NCBI RefSeq assembly: GCF_963422355.1 | Contig: NC_085096.1 | Span: forward strand, 7,301,459-7,365,458 | DNA: 64,000 bases | Direction of reading: 5' to 3' | From: Corticium candelabrum | Lineage: Eukaryota; Porifera; Homoscleromorpha; Homosclerophorida; Plakinidae | Shown: positions 52,234 through 62,817 of the stretch, piece after piece | Layout of the letters: the number at the start of each line of letters is the position of its first letter | Numbering within the stretch: the first letter of the stretch is position 1 | Program-made: the position numbers and the translations under genes | Notes under the pieces: model-generated | Told to the model about the DNA's origin: nothing | The model's database searches: none | What the model saw: the letters and a program-made list of their open reading frames with translations, nothing else

Positions 52234-53212
52234 CAGTTACAGACAAAGAACTAATGTGTCAATGAGTTTATTAATTAATGGATTAATTAAATGGTCAATA
52301 GTCATTGCTAGAACTCTGATGTATAGTTGTTGCAGTTTACCACAAGGCTTAGTTTTCCCCAGCATGTAAACAGCTGGAGTTTGAGCTTTGAAGTCTAAAG
52401 GTCTAATTAATTTTTATTTTCTGTTATTGGATGCTATCAACTGTGATATGGTAGTACACAGTACTTGATAAGCTTTATTAGTTTTTGCTGCTGTGGCATT
52501 ATAATTTGAGCATTGTAATGTGATAGCAGAGGCTGTAGATGCACTTGTGGAGGATGAATAGATTAACAGTCTGTCTTTATGTGTGTCTGTCTTTCTTTCT
52601 GCTTGCATGTTTGCTAGTCTATCTGTTTGTCCAAGTACACTAGGTTTTGTTAGAAACATTTTGCAGAGTTTATACTGTTATAATTAGGTGTTGTACAAGT
52701 GGAGAATTTATCATCATCTTATGACAGTAGAACAATTTGTTTGTCAAAATCCATTTGTAAATTATATATGTTGACAGTGTAACATGTGTATGCTAAATGC
52801 ACATTCTGTGTAAAGTTTGTCAGTCTGAGATAATAGACTGCAGTCATTCAGTGCTTGTTTGTTACTATTATATGCTTTTAGTGACATGTAGCAGTTGCTT
52901 AGCCTTGTGACCGGTCTCACTGCACTTTCAGCTTTCTTGAGTATTCGAGTCTCAACACAGCGAGCCTGGTCATGAGGCTAGCAGTTGGTAGTTAATTAAT
53001 TGCAATTTTTGTATTTTGGTAGTGGTTACTTGTCAGGCAAGGAGTTATTTTCATTTGAAGACCATAAGACTAAATACAACAAGCCATTGAAGAACAAGGG
53101 TTTTCTGGAAGCATTAAATGAGATTGAAAATAACCCAGATATTGAGGATCCAAATGAGCTGTCTGACGAGGATGGAAGCAGTGGCAATGAGGACTACCAA
53201 CAGGAGAAACAG
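49525..53212 (+). CDS. HDGF/PSIP1-like PWWP-domain protein, first three exons
   Basis: Hepatoma-derived-growth-factor family protein: nuclear, binds DNA and methylated H3K36 nucleosomes through its PWWP domain. Exons 49525-49590, 49656-49729 and 53023-53212 join in phase for 110 residues. PWWP domain at about 4-88: [18 protein letters not shown] carries the PHWP form used by this family, then [19 protein letters not shown] and [20 protein letters not shown], an acidic stretch. The gene continues after donor GTACTA; I could not find more exons before 64000, perhaps because a 5.9-kb Kolobok-like element starts 412 bp downstream. Family assignment is firm, but HDGF versus PSIP1/HDGFL2 cannot be decided without the C-terminus (presence of an integrase-binding domain). 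Confidence 0.88.
49656..49729 (+). CDS. PWWP gene exon 2
   Basis: Acceptor TTGAGCAG. Encodes [20 protein letters not shown] then GTHE, donor GTAATG in phase 2. Confidence 0.92.
50099..50149. repeat. (TA)n microsatellite
   Basis: About 25 TA units. Confidence 0.95.
50634..51254 (+). pseudogene. Helitron Rep-helicase remnant (Pif1-like C-terminal part)
   Basis: 50634: [20 protein letters not shown], a basic start like those of Helitron Rep proteins. It then stops, and in another frame 50685-51254 gives [73 protein letters not shown] (helicase motif VI region) and [15 protein letters not shown]. The Rep domain and helicase motifs I-III are missing, so a large internal deletion joined the two ends. 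Confidence 0.85.
51831..51899. repeat. (CTGT)n and (ATGT)n microsatellites
   Basis: Short CTGT and ATGT arrays in PWWP-gene intron 2. Confidence 0.85.
52201..52230. repeat. (TA)n microsatellite
   Basis: About 15 TA units immediately after the candidate Helitron 3' end. Confidence 0.9.
53023..53212 (+). CDS. PWWP gene exon 3
   Basis: Acceptor TTTTGGTAG. Encodes [20 protein letters not shown], then the helical [17 protein letters not shown] and an acidic tail [17 protein letters not shown], donor GTACTA in phase 0. Confidence 0.92.
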
Positions 53213-54290
53213 GTACTACATGTTGTTAGTATGAGATTTATAGCGACAGCAATGTGTCTTTGTTATACGAAAGTATCTTGTTACTCATGTTATTGCACAT
53301 TAATTGTTGCAGCAGTCAAAAATTATTGTTTAGCTTAATTGCAGGCGATTAGAGGGAGAAGTATCTATTGTCTAATTTCTAATAAAAGATATTCTTAAGG
53401 TGTTTGTAATTATGCTATCCACAGATTTGTTTGGGTTAGGAGATTCTGTTTAGCAGCAATTAAGGAGGTGCGATTTATGTAACTTCTCTGATGGTAAGAT
53501 ATATGGGATGCTTCAAAATATGTGTATACTTGAGGGTACAGAGTCAGTAGCTATAGTGGTTTACAGTGAAGAGTTTGCTTTGGAATCTTGTCCAACGTGA
53601 AGTTCTAGTGCCAGCATCATCCTGAGGAGAAGTCCAACAAGCATCAACTTGACCTCTATTTCTAGGTCTTGCTGAGAGAGCTACGCTGCCATCTTTGCTT
53701 CCGTTATGGAGAACAGACTACATTATTGTTGTGTGTAATGTGCATGCATTACTGCTCTACTTCCTAGTGAATTAGGCTCCGCCTGCTGACACTGAATCGT
53801 TGCGATTGTGGACAATAGCTACAGATATATCAAGAATGCAGAACCTGAAAGTGAAGAGATTATGAAGATCTACTGTTTTGTCATTAGTAGGTCCTCTTTG
53901 CAGTAAAATAGAGCTGCTTTTCTGTCAGACCTTTTAGCGATATTCTACATCACTACCTCAAGAACATGCTTTTGATAGAGTAAGTGTTCATCGTTGGTCT
54001 TGCCATATCTGTAGTAGGCTACAGAGAACGTTGCTAATAAGATATCCAGGACCGTGTGCTTTCGTGCGTTCCTGTGCATTTCCATAATTCTGTGCAAAGT
54101 TCTCGTCTTTTCAAGGGACTAGATAGCACAAGCAGAGGCAGCGATAACTGACATAGTTTAGGCAGCGATAACTGACATAGTTTTGAGCCAGAGCATGGTG
54201 CAACGGTGTATCCTTCCAGCACTGACTCTGAAGGGGATAGCAGGGACGCGAAGATGAGGCAGGAGATGGCGTGAACGTAGCAGACTGGGT

Positions 54291-54727
54291 AGGAAAATTT
54301 GGACTGGTGCACTTGTGGAAAGTATGAAAATATGCCAAGTGGAGCAGAGTGTCTTTGCTGTCAGGATGTGGACAGATTGCACTGGAAACTACAGGGTCTG
54401 GAATGTATCGCTTGCAGTCTGTCTGTTTGCCTCAATGAAGAAGTTCTTCTTACGGCAGTTTCGATGGTCGATGTACGAGGAGACATCATTACTGAGCTTC
54501 CAACTTCTCTAGGTTCTGCAGAAATAATTTCTGTTACATTCTATAATTAACTATTTAATTAAACTCTCAGATTACTGCGATTGACGGCATAACCAGTTTA
54601 CGTACTGGTTTCATGAAAATCTGAAGAAAGGTGTTGGGTTAGTTATTCCAGCTGGTGTGGTGACAGCTATTCACAGCAGATTCCCTGAAGAGAATGGGAT
54701 TTATATTGCATTCAACAAAAGGAATTA
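54291..54727 (+). pseudogene. P2X7 intracellular-domain-like protein of the element
   Basis: Plus strand: DWCTCGKYENMPSGAECLCC, then DVRGDIITELPT, and after a frame change NQFTYWFHENLKKGVGLVIP then AGVVTAIHSRFPEENG, stop at 54725-54727. The W-C-x-C-G ... C-x-C-C cysteines and the Y-R-Q-x3-W ... IPxxVVxxIRxxFP block are those of the zinc-binding C-terminal domain first known from P2X7 receptors and found in many invertebrate TE-linked proteins. Placement inside the inverted arms suggests it is an accessory gene of the element. Confidence 0.75.
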
Positions 54728-55319
54728 AGTTACTTAGCAAGATGAACAGATGACACCTATACATAAAGGCTTTAACTATAGTCACTAATCTGCTTTCGAC
54801 TTTGGCTCTGTTCGATAGCATTAGTTTTTGTTGGCTTTTCTGTTCTTGCTATGTTTGGAGCTATGTTGACTGGGCTACTTTCAGAGTTTCTCTTCTCAAT
54901 CACATCATGGATCATATCTATCACATAGCTGTTGTCTTTTGTTTCATAGATGGGTTTAATTGTTCAGTCTTTGTTTGCTTTCCTATGCTCAAGCTTGTAC
55001 TTCTTTTGTCCTTCTGATGTCGTAGCTTGTTTTCTGTTTGTGTTCTTGTTGTGCTCAAGAGCTGCTAAGCAAAAGAAGGTGCCCACATCTTTTTAAAAGG
55101 GAATTGCTCACATTTTGGGCAATATTTTGTCATAGCAGAATGGTATACCTGTACTCACCAGTGTGGTAAATCAGATTTACTCTTCCTACGTCATTGAGCA
55201 ATCGCTTGTCTAGTACCACTCATGTCAATGCTTTATGAGCAGATGACCTTTTCCTTAGTCGTGTCTTCTTTCTCTGGTTTGTAGAAGAAAGTGGTAGATG
55301 AGCACATGTAGTGCCATGT

Positions 55320-56500
55320 GTTTAGCTTAGTACTGTAATAGTAGTTTTATTGTCAAGTATACCATGTGTATCATTCCATGTGTCATCATCCCATGTGTGC
55401 TCATTTACTATGTATGTATAATATGGTGTACTGTGAAGTCTACTTTTCTTTCCCTTAGTTTCTTTGAGATGTTTTTTTGTCAAGTACCAAACATTAAACT
55501 GATGATCAATGTATGGGTACTTCAAAACTTTACATTGGAATCCTTTCTCTTCCCATCTTGCCATGGCCCTTTCAAAGCCAATCTTCTCCATGCTTCCAGA
55601 GTTTTCAACATTTGAAACTTGAACATTTAAGTTGAAAATCCAGAATATTACCAGAGTTTTGGTCTATCAATGAAGATGTACAATACTTTGCAGAGTGATC
55701 TGGACTGTCATATCTTCCATCACCTGACAGCCACAAAGTCTGTTCTTCAGCACATACCTGATCCGTTTCTTGATGAGCTTTTCATGTGTCAGTCACAACA
55801 GAAAACAAGTACCGATCTTGGATAAGGTAATTCACTATTGGAAAATATTTGAAGGTTTTCTATAGAGGATAACTTTGAGAATTGATTGAAAGTAGTGCCA
55901 GAAAACAAGACAGCCGCTGATAAAACTACGGTACATACCTGCCGCCACATTACCACATGGTATTTACTGGTGGCTGAAATTGGCAGCTACATCTATTAGT
56001 TGTAATAGACAAGCATGAACTAGACTGGCACTGATGAAAGCAATAACCAGTTTTGCATTGCATACACCACTTGAATAGCTTTTGAAGGCACTATCCAATG
56101 ACAATCTATTTGCTGTCTATTATCGGTGAAAGGTCAATTTTCATCATATTCGGACACTGAGCTGTCTGTAGTAGCAGTTGCATCAGTTGTGTCACTGGGT
56201 TTGAATGACTGATCTTTACTATCTGGAAATAAAACTACTTCACAAACTGATTGATTATCCAAGGATACGTAAAAATGTAACGTGCTGGTACTTATGTCTG
56301 CTGATCTTGACCTGGCGACAGGTGAGGATGTATACCAGGGATCTGCTGCAAAATCTGTAGTTGTCCAATCAGTTTGGCTCGGCAGAAGATCAACCTGGTC
56401 ATACTGAATATCATCCAACATTAATACTGCATTCCAAAATTCTCTTGTCATTCCACTAGAAGCATCATGCAAACCATACTGCGTTCCAATGCCTCTTGTT
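55320..56500 (-). pseudogene. Kolobok-type transposase, decayed
   Basis: Minus strand: an acidic Ser/Thr-rich part (56472-56134), then VLSAAVLFSGTTFNQFSKLS near 55930-55990, LWLSGDGRYDSPDHSAKYCT near 55700-55760 (the GDGR-DSPGHSA box that typifies this family, with an expected catalytic Asp), then GFERAMARWEEKGFQCKVLK and YPYIDHQFNVWYLTKKHLK (55591-55380, the second conserved acidic/Trp box). Several frame changes and stops. No THAP domain was found upstream, so the N-terminus may be lost. Confidence 0.8.
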
Positions 56501-56931
56501 GCCTTCTTAGTATTGCTGATAGCATACTGAGTTCCACTTATTGAGAGTTACAGACTGTCACGACAAATTCATCATTGGAGTAGGGACAACATTCCACTTC
56601 GGTATCTTTATTGTCAACTACCATAATTCCACTGCCGTTTACTCTTTTTCAGTCTTACCAACAGGCATGAGCTCATTCTAAGGATGGTCAAGAGATACAA
56701 TGGCTGATGGAACACATCTTGCTGTGGCCTACAATTCAAACCAGGCAGTGTTTCAAGATGAACAATGATAAACGGAAGAATAAGAATTGGAATTGTATTT
56801 CAAACATGCTGTGGGTTCCAGTATTTTTTAGATCAATTGCAGATCAAACATCTGTGAATGCAATGGTTGACAAGAAGACAAATGTTTAAAGAATTGTCTT
56901 TGTTTTCACTACAGGTACAGTACAGCTCAGG

Positions 56932-57531
56932 CAGTGTTCTAGCCAGGATTTTTCCAACTGTCAATACGACGTCATTAAATATAATGACGGCATTAAATAT
57001 AATGACGTCATTAATGACGCCATCAAATGTTTGATGTTGACATATTTGGTAATGACATCATAAAATTACTTTATCTGTTCTCTAGTTGTATTAGAATCAG
57101 ATGTAACATAATACAAACAGACAGACAGATAATACAGTACATTATTACAATGACAAGTTGACTTAAAACTGAGCTGACCTCACATGAGATTAAAGATAAA
57201 CAGTAATTAGTAGAACACCTGCTGCAACCACAGTCACTCAATAGCACTTCTTGTGTGAAAGGTCAACAGAAATTTATCAAACACCAACAAGGAGACCATG
57301 CACTCCCTAAGATTACCAGATGTCTGACATGAGAATATGTATTGTTTTGTAGCAACTTTGGGACCATCAAGACCACTAATGTCTTTAGATCTGTGATCCC
57401 ACACTATGCATGCTAGGGCTTTCCAATTCTGTCCCAACCTTCAATAAATGCTGTTTTCCCCACTCCAAACGTCCCTTCCCTCTCCTAACTGCCATTTTGA
57501 CGGTAGTGACCTGGTACTGGCGAGAACACTG
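56932..57531. mobile_element. hAT-like non-autonomous element nested in the Kolobok-like element
   Basis: 600 bp, ends CAGTGTTCTAGCCAGGATTT and CAGTGTTCTCGCCAGTACC (inward). Candidate 8-bp flanks AGCTCAGG/AGCTGTAT agree only in part. An inner TAATGACGTCATTA-like palindromic cluster lies at 56965-57055. Same end family as 3375 and 37473. Confidence 0.7.
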
Positions 57532-58356
57532 AGCTGTATGTGTTATTGAAATTGACTAAGAAATGTTTTATCTACCTTTTTCATCTGACTGCAGTTAGTA
57601 TAGATGTAGACCAACCTGTGTGTTCTCGAGCTTTTTTGTACACTTCCTTTTTCTTTTTTGATTGCATGCACCTATAGCAGACGGTAGCGCAGTAGACTTC
57701 AGTCTCTTGATCCTCTTCCAATTTGTATCAAGAGAGTCTGGGGTAAATGATCTGAGCACACTCTATCTGTCTTTTTTATATTGTCATTAGTGAGACAAAG
57801 CCGAACCAGCCATTGGGGAAAACATTGGTAGTCTTTGAATAAAAATGAAGCAGACTGATTTTGTGTTCACTTCGACTTTTCCTGCAAATAATGCAAGATA
57901 GTGCCATTTTACTAGTCTGGGCAAACAAACATTAGCAGCCCAGATGTGAAATTAGTAATGTTCTTTGTAGCCAAGACTAGACGGCATTCTGAAAGTCTGT
58001 CTTTGGATATGGAAAGACCAACAACGAACATTTACTCTATCAAAAGCATGTTCTTGAGGTAAGCCGTAGTGATGTAGAATGTCGCTAGAAAGTCTGACAG
58101 AAAAACAGCTCTAACCACAGATTGGTTTCGTAAACTACTAACGACAAAGCAGTATAGATCTTCATAATATCTTCGTGTTCAGGTTTTGCATTCTTGATAT
58201 ATCCATAGCTGTTGTCCACAACAGGCCCGTTAGAAGGAACTTTTAAGTGGTAATTTCAATTTTGATTTCTGTTCTTAATATAGATCTTATTAGGACAGAA
58301 AGCGGCTTAACTTAAGCTATATAATGTTAATTGAATTTGAGATGTACAATATCTAA

Positions 58357-58856
58357 GAACATGTTCACACCGACATCTGGACCAACTATGATTAGGCTAA
58401 CTATGATTAAGCCAACATTAGCGCAAGAGTGTTCACACCGCTAACTATGATTAGTAAGTCACGTTGGCACGTGAGTGTAATTAGCCTCGACAGTTTTCAT
58501 CCGTCATATCCGGCAAGAATTTGTGTGCATTGTCTTGACGAATCCATTGCTTTAGGTCTTGAAAAGGGAAACATTTTGTTTGTTTCTCTGACAGCTCCTT
58601 CAGGGACGGCAGGAAATTGTCACAGGCACGTAGTACACATCTGCATGCACTTTCGTCACCATGTTGTTGCTGCGTTTGTACGTTTAAACATATAACACCA
58701 CATCAGAAACATCGGCGACATGCTCTTCTTGTATAGTATTTCACATGCCAAAGTCACGTGCAACCACTAACGCCACTAATACGGTTGTAATACTACTTTC
58801 TACGACGTTAGAATGGTGTTACGCTAATCATGATTAGGCTCGGTGTGAACACACTC
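58357..58856. mobile_element. Harbinger-like MITE nested in the Kolobok-like right arm
   Basis: 500 bp, ends GAACATGTTCACACCGA and GAGTGTGTTCACACCGA (inward), TAA on both sides. CTAACTATGATTAG is repeated at the left and CTAATCATGATTAG lies at the right. No coding capacity. Confidence 0.78.
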
Positions 58857-59589
58857 TAACTCATAGTCAACATATAAACAATTGTGGTTGAAATGATCTT
58901 CGAACAACCGTATCCTGTCGCTGTGGAAATTAAAAGGATCACATGGCTGGGAAGCACTGTCAACCGACATTTGACTCCCAGAGACATCGTATGTTACTCA
59001 ATGCTGCTCATGAGTAGTCATGAGAAGACGACTTCCGAGGCTTGAGTGAAAGTTGCCACAGATGGACTGACTCCCGAATTCCTAAACTTTTCTTTCATAA
59101 TGCTTATCTTATACATTGCATATATACAGATACGCTGACACACTCCAAACAAGTAATTGCCAATATACTACTTATTTGATTGGTTATACCCAACCGTAAG
59201 TACTGCAAATCAACACCTTGTCAAACTACACCTTGTTTCGAAAGTGATGGGGCCATGGCCCCAGCAGCGCCATAGGCTCCAACAGGCCTGGCACAAACAA
59301 TCCCAGCGATTCAATAGGCGGAGCTGAAAATTCACCAGGAAGTAAAGCAGTAACGCACGTCATTACACACGACAATAAGGTAATTTGCTCTGGAAGCAAA
59401 CATGATGGAATAACTTACACCAATCGATTTGTCTCGGTGAGATCTACAAATACAGGTCAAGTTGATTTTTGTTGGACTTCCCCTTTAAGTATCACCCTGA
59501 AGGAACTTATTGAGTGTGGAGGTTCATGTCTAATTTTAAGTAATACTAATCAGTTTCTGTATTATGTCACAGCCAATTATGTCTTCTAA

Positions 59590-60770
59590 TGGAACGTTAG
59601 CTCACTGGCACAGAATTACACTATTTAGAGCTCTCAGTTGGTTGCAAAGCTATGTATGCGATTTCAGGTGGTCAGGAAAAGCCAATGTTTTTCTGATAAA
59701 TCTCCATGCCTTGGAGGTGTTCCTCAAGGTTCAAAGCTAGGTCCTCTTCTGTTTATTCTTTGTACAAGGTATTTGCCGATGCAAGTGTCTTTGAGTAAGA
59801 TTCATCTTTACGCGGATGACACATGTCTATTTAATTCTGGAGTCTTATCTCAAGATGTTACCAATCGTCTTCAATTTGATCTGCAAAAACTGAAATCCTG
59901 GTTTGATGTGAATTTCCTCAAATTAAATGGGAATAAATCAGAATTCATTCTCTTCAAGCCATCCAGAGTCTCTCACTGTGATTCATCTTTATATCATCTT
60001 TTTGTGGACGGTTCAGAATTGTACCTACTTAAATCGGTACAGTACCTTGGATTAGTGTTTGACGAAGACCTAAGCTGGAAAGTTCATTTTAATGTAGTTG
60101 TCAAGAAATGTTCTCAAAAGATAGGTGCATTGCATAGGTACAGTCGTTGCCTTACCATTGAAGCTAAACAATCTTTCTGGACAGCTGTAATTTAACCACA
60201 TGTGGATTATGGCTCTGTCATTTGATCAGACGGATTTCATGGAATACCAAATCAGTTGGACTACCTGGAAAAGACAGCTTTTCGTTTGATCATGGGTTTT
60301 GCCTCTGATCAGCCCACTGGTTGTCTAGACCTCCTTGCAAAGAATAGTCGTCGTTGGAATACTCGTCATTCAATCCAGCTGGCCCAATGGATCTTCCGGT
60401 GTCTTCTCCCATCACAGTATGGGTGTGGTGTACCGGTTAACCTTATATTTTGCAAGGAGAAGTGCACCCATGTCACTAGACTGACTGATTCTTGGGGTCT
60501 CTGTGTCTCTCGCCCTAGAACCAACGCTCTCAAACAGACTTCCTTTTATCGTGACCAAGTTCTGTGGAAGGCTATAACAGTTTTAAAAAGAACTTGAGAA
60601 AGTATTTTGACAGCTCCTCATTTCCTAATTAGTCTTAATTGCATAACTGTTAGTGTTAGTGTTAGTTGTAAATATTTGTGTATAGCTTCTTTTGCTCGTG
60701 TATATAGTTTCTGCAGGGTGCCTGGAAGATCGGTGTTGCCGAAGGTTTCCCTGGATAAACAAAATACGCT
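59590..60770 (+). pseudogene. Non-LTR retrotransposon reverse transcriptase (CR1/L2/jockey-like), 3' part
   Basis: Plus strand: RALSWLQSYV, a frameshift near 59665, then GVPQGSKLGPLLFIL, IHLYADDTCLFNSG (YADD box), LKLNGNKSEFILF, VQYLGLVFDEDLSWKVHF. A stop at 60193-60195 and a second stop where Trp is expected (60222-60224) precede NQLDYLEKTAFRLIMG and FYRDQVLWKAITVLKRT. The 3' UTR ends in TTTCCCTGGATAAACAAAA, as in many elements of this group. It begins about 100 bp right of the Kolobok-like end. Confidence 0.9.
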
Positions 60771-60822
60771 CACATTAATTACTTAAGTTAGAGTTTTAGC
60801 TGACATTTCATGTACTTTACTA

Positions 60823-62817
60823 CAGTAGTCCCCCTCTTGGACAACCACCTCTAAGTTTCCATCAAAGTGGTCTCTCAAAAGGGGTGGTCTCTCATCAGGG
60901 GAACTGTTTTTGTTGAACTCGTTAATTAAGTTTTGTGCTACACACTGTATTTAGTTTTCTACAGTGCGCTGTACACATACAAACAACAAGAATAATGCAC
61001 TAAGTTTCATTAATTAACAAGAAAAACTGATCAATTTTTATGCAAAACAATGTCACTGGCTATCTGTTGCAAAGAATTCAGACAACAATTTCCTGGCTCT
61101 TGCAAATTAGTTCCAATAATTCAGCACTATTGTTAAGTTTCTAAGTTTATACAAGCACACAGCAGCTGCTTTGCAGATAATTTATCATGACTGTCATGGA
61201 CATCTAGCTCTTCCTCTGAGTCTGACTCGGGAACTGTTTGGTGTAACACTCACTCGAGAAGATTTTCCTCCCAGTCTTTCTCTTCAGTTCACATACGTGT
61301 AGTTGTCAAATCTTGATCACAATTGGCATACTCGGTCCAAGTTGTGCCAGCAGCATTCACCAGAGACTCGAGTTCAATTTCAAGACTCATATTTTCTTGC
61401 TCTGATTCTGGTAAGTCTGTTGCACCACCTTCATCCACTGCATCCGGTTCAACAAATCCGCACTTAGCAAAGCATTTTCTGATGGTTGATGGATGAACTC
61501 TGTCCCATGCACTTCTCAGCCAAACTATTGCATCAAGAACATTAACTTTTTTGGCCAACTCTGATACACATGAGGCTTTATCTATGTGGAACAGGACATG
61601 ACGAAGCAGCTGTTTACGATAATGCGTCTTGACAGTTTGTATTATTCCAGCATCACATGGCTGAAGTTTGGAAGTGGTATTAGGTGGTAAAAAGACTAAT
61701 TTGACATTACTTCTGACAACATCAGGATGAGCAGTGCAGTTGTCCACAAATAACAAAATGGATCGTTCTTCACTCTTCATTTTGATGTTCACTTTGTTCA
61801 ACCAGTTCTCGAACAGTTGACTTGTCATCCATGCTTTTTTGTTGGCTGCATAACTGACAGAAGACAAGCTGTGACTCCTTTAGAGCAACGAGGATTTGCA
61901 GATCTTCCAATAAGTAGTGGTGTCAACTTCTCCCCTGTAGCAGAGCATGCGAGTAGAGCGGCTATTCTTTCCTTAGCGTCTCTGCCACCCTTGGCTTCCT
62001 CACCTTCCACAACCATTGATCTCTTAGGCAGAGCTCTGTAGAAGAGGCCTGTCTCGTCAGCATTAAAAACATTATTCAAGTCATACCCCTCAAAATTGAC
62101 ACCAATTTTTGGTGCCAATCAGCCACAACGGTGGGGTTCACATCTGCTGCTTCACCTGAAAGGCACGCCAATCGAACATTGTGTCGCTTCATCCAACGAT
62201 CCAACCATCCATTAGAGCCAGAAAAGGAACTGTGTCCCAACTGCTCAGCATACATTAGGGCTTGTTCTTGGATCATGTGGCCACTTATTGGAATGTTCTT
62301 TGCCTGCGCCGAAGTGAACCACTCCCAAGCAACTCTGTCCAAGTCTTTGTAGCACAACTTTCTAACCTTGCTGTACTTCCTCTCTGCTCGACCTCCGGTT
62401 TCCCATTGCTGTCTAATGCTCTTTTTGTTCCTTACAATTTCTTGAATTTGTGTCTTACTTACGCCAAGATCTTCAGCGATTGAGCGACACGAACGGCCTT
62501 CTTTTGTCTTGTCCAGCACAGCTATCCTTTCATGAAGGGCTAGGATCTTACGTTTTTGAGACAACATTCGACTACTTCTGTACGCACACATGCTACTGTA
62601 CTGTGGTTGATTGGTGACTACACTCCTTTCTTTGTACATACCCGGATGTATTGGTGCAGTGGTGGAGACAGGCAATGCTAAGTGGTTGCTTAAGGCAGGG
62701 ACACGTAGTCACTGAAGAGGGTTACGAGCAATACAAATTTCGTCGGTTCCAAGCCAAACTGGTCGTAAACAAGAGGTGGTCACTTACGAGGGTGGTCACC
62801 CAAGAGGGAGACTACTG
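60823..62817 (-). mobile_element. Near-complete Tigger/pogo transposon
   Basis: 1,995 bp, ends CAGTAGTCCCCCTCTTGG and CAGTAGTCTCCCTCTTGG (inward), TA on both sides. Encodes one transposase on the minus strand. A second copy's end lies at 1-170. Both ends also repeat a GGTGGTC/GACCACC phrase subterminally. Confidence 0.95.
61289..62675 (-). pseudogene. Tigger transposase (CENP-B-like HTH plus DDE), two frameshifts
   Basis: N-part (62675-62090): CENP-B-type helix-turn-helix CRSIAEDLGVSKTQIQEIVR and a Tc5-type domain ending SNGWLDRWMKRHNVRL. Middle (62118-61825): NNVFNADETGLFYRALP with first Asp, and ERIAALLACSATGEKL. C-part (61867-61289): SILLFVDNCTAHPD with second Asp and QPCDAGIIQTVKTHYRKQLL with third Asp. 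Frame changes near 62100 and 61865 are the only obvious lesions, so it is recently dead or joined otherwise. Length, about 460 residues, is normal for the family. Confidence 0.93.

Larger units (their letters stand above)
53625..59484 (-). mobile_element. Kolobok-like DNA transposon, 5.9 kb, with long inverted repeats and nested inserts
   Basis: Inverted ends AGGAGAAGTCCAACAAGC and AGGGGAAGTCCAACAAAA (inward). TTAA is intact on the right (59485-59488) and CCTG stands on the left. Long arms: 53625 to about 54010 against about 57985-58225 plus 59290-59484; the right arm is split by about 1.06 kb. Inside are a transposase (minus, about 55320-56500) and a P2X7-C-like gene (plus, about 54291-54727), converging. 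Nested inserts: a hAT-like element at 56932 and a Harbinger-like element at 58357. Kolobok elements are known for TTAA targets; this one looks inactive. Confidence 0.82.
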
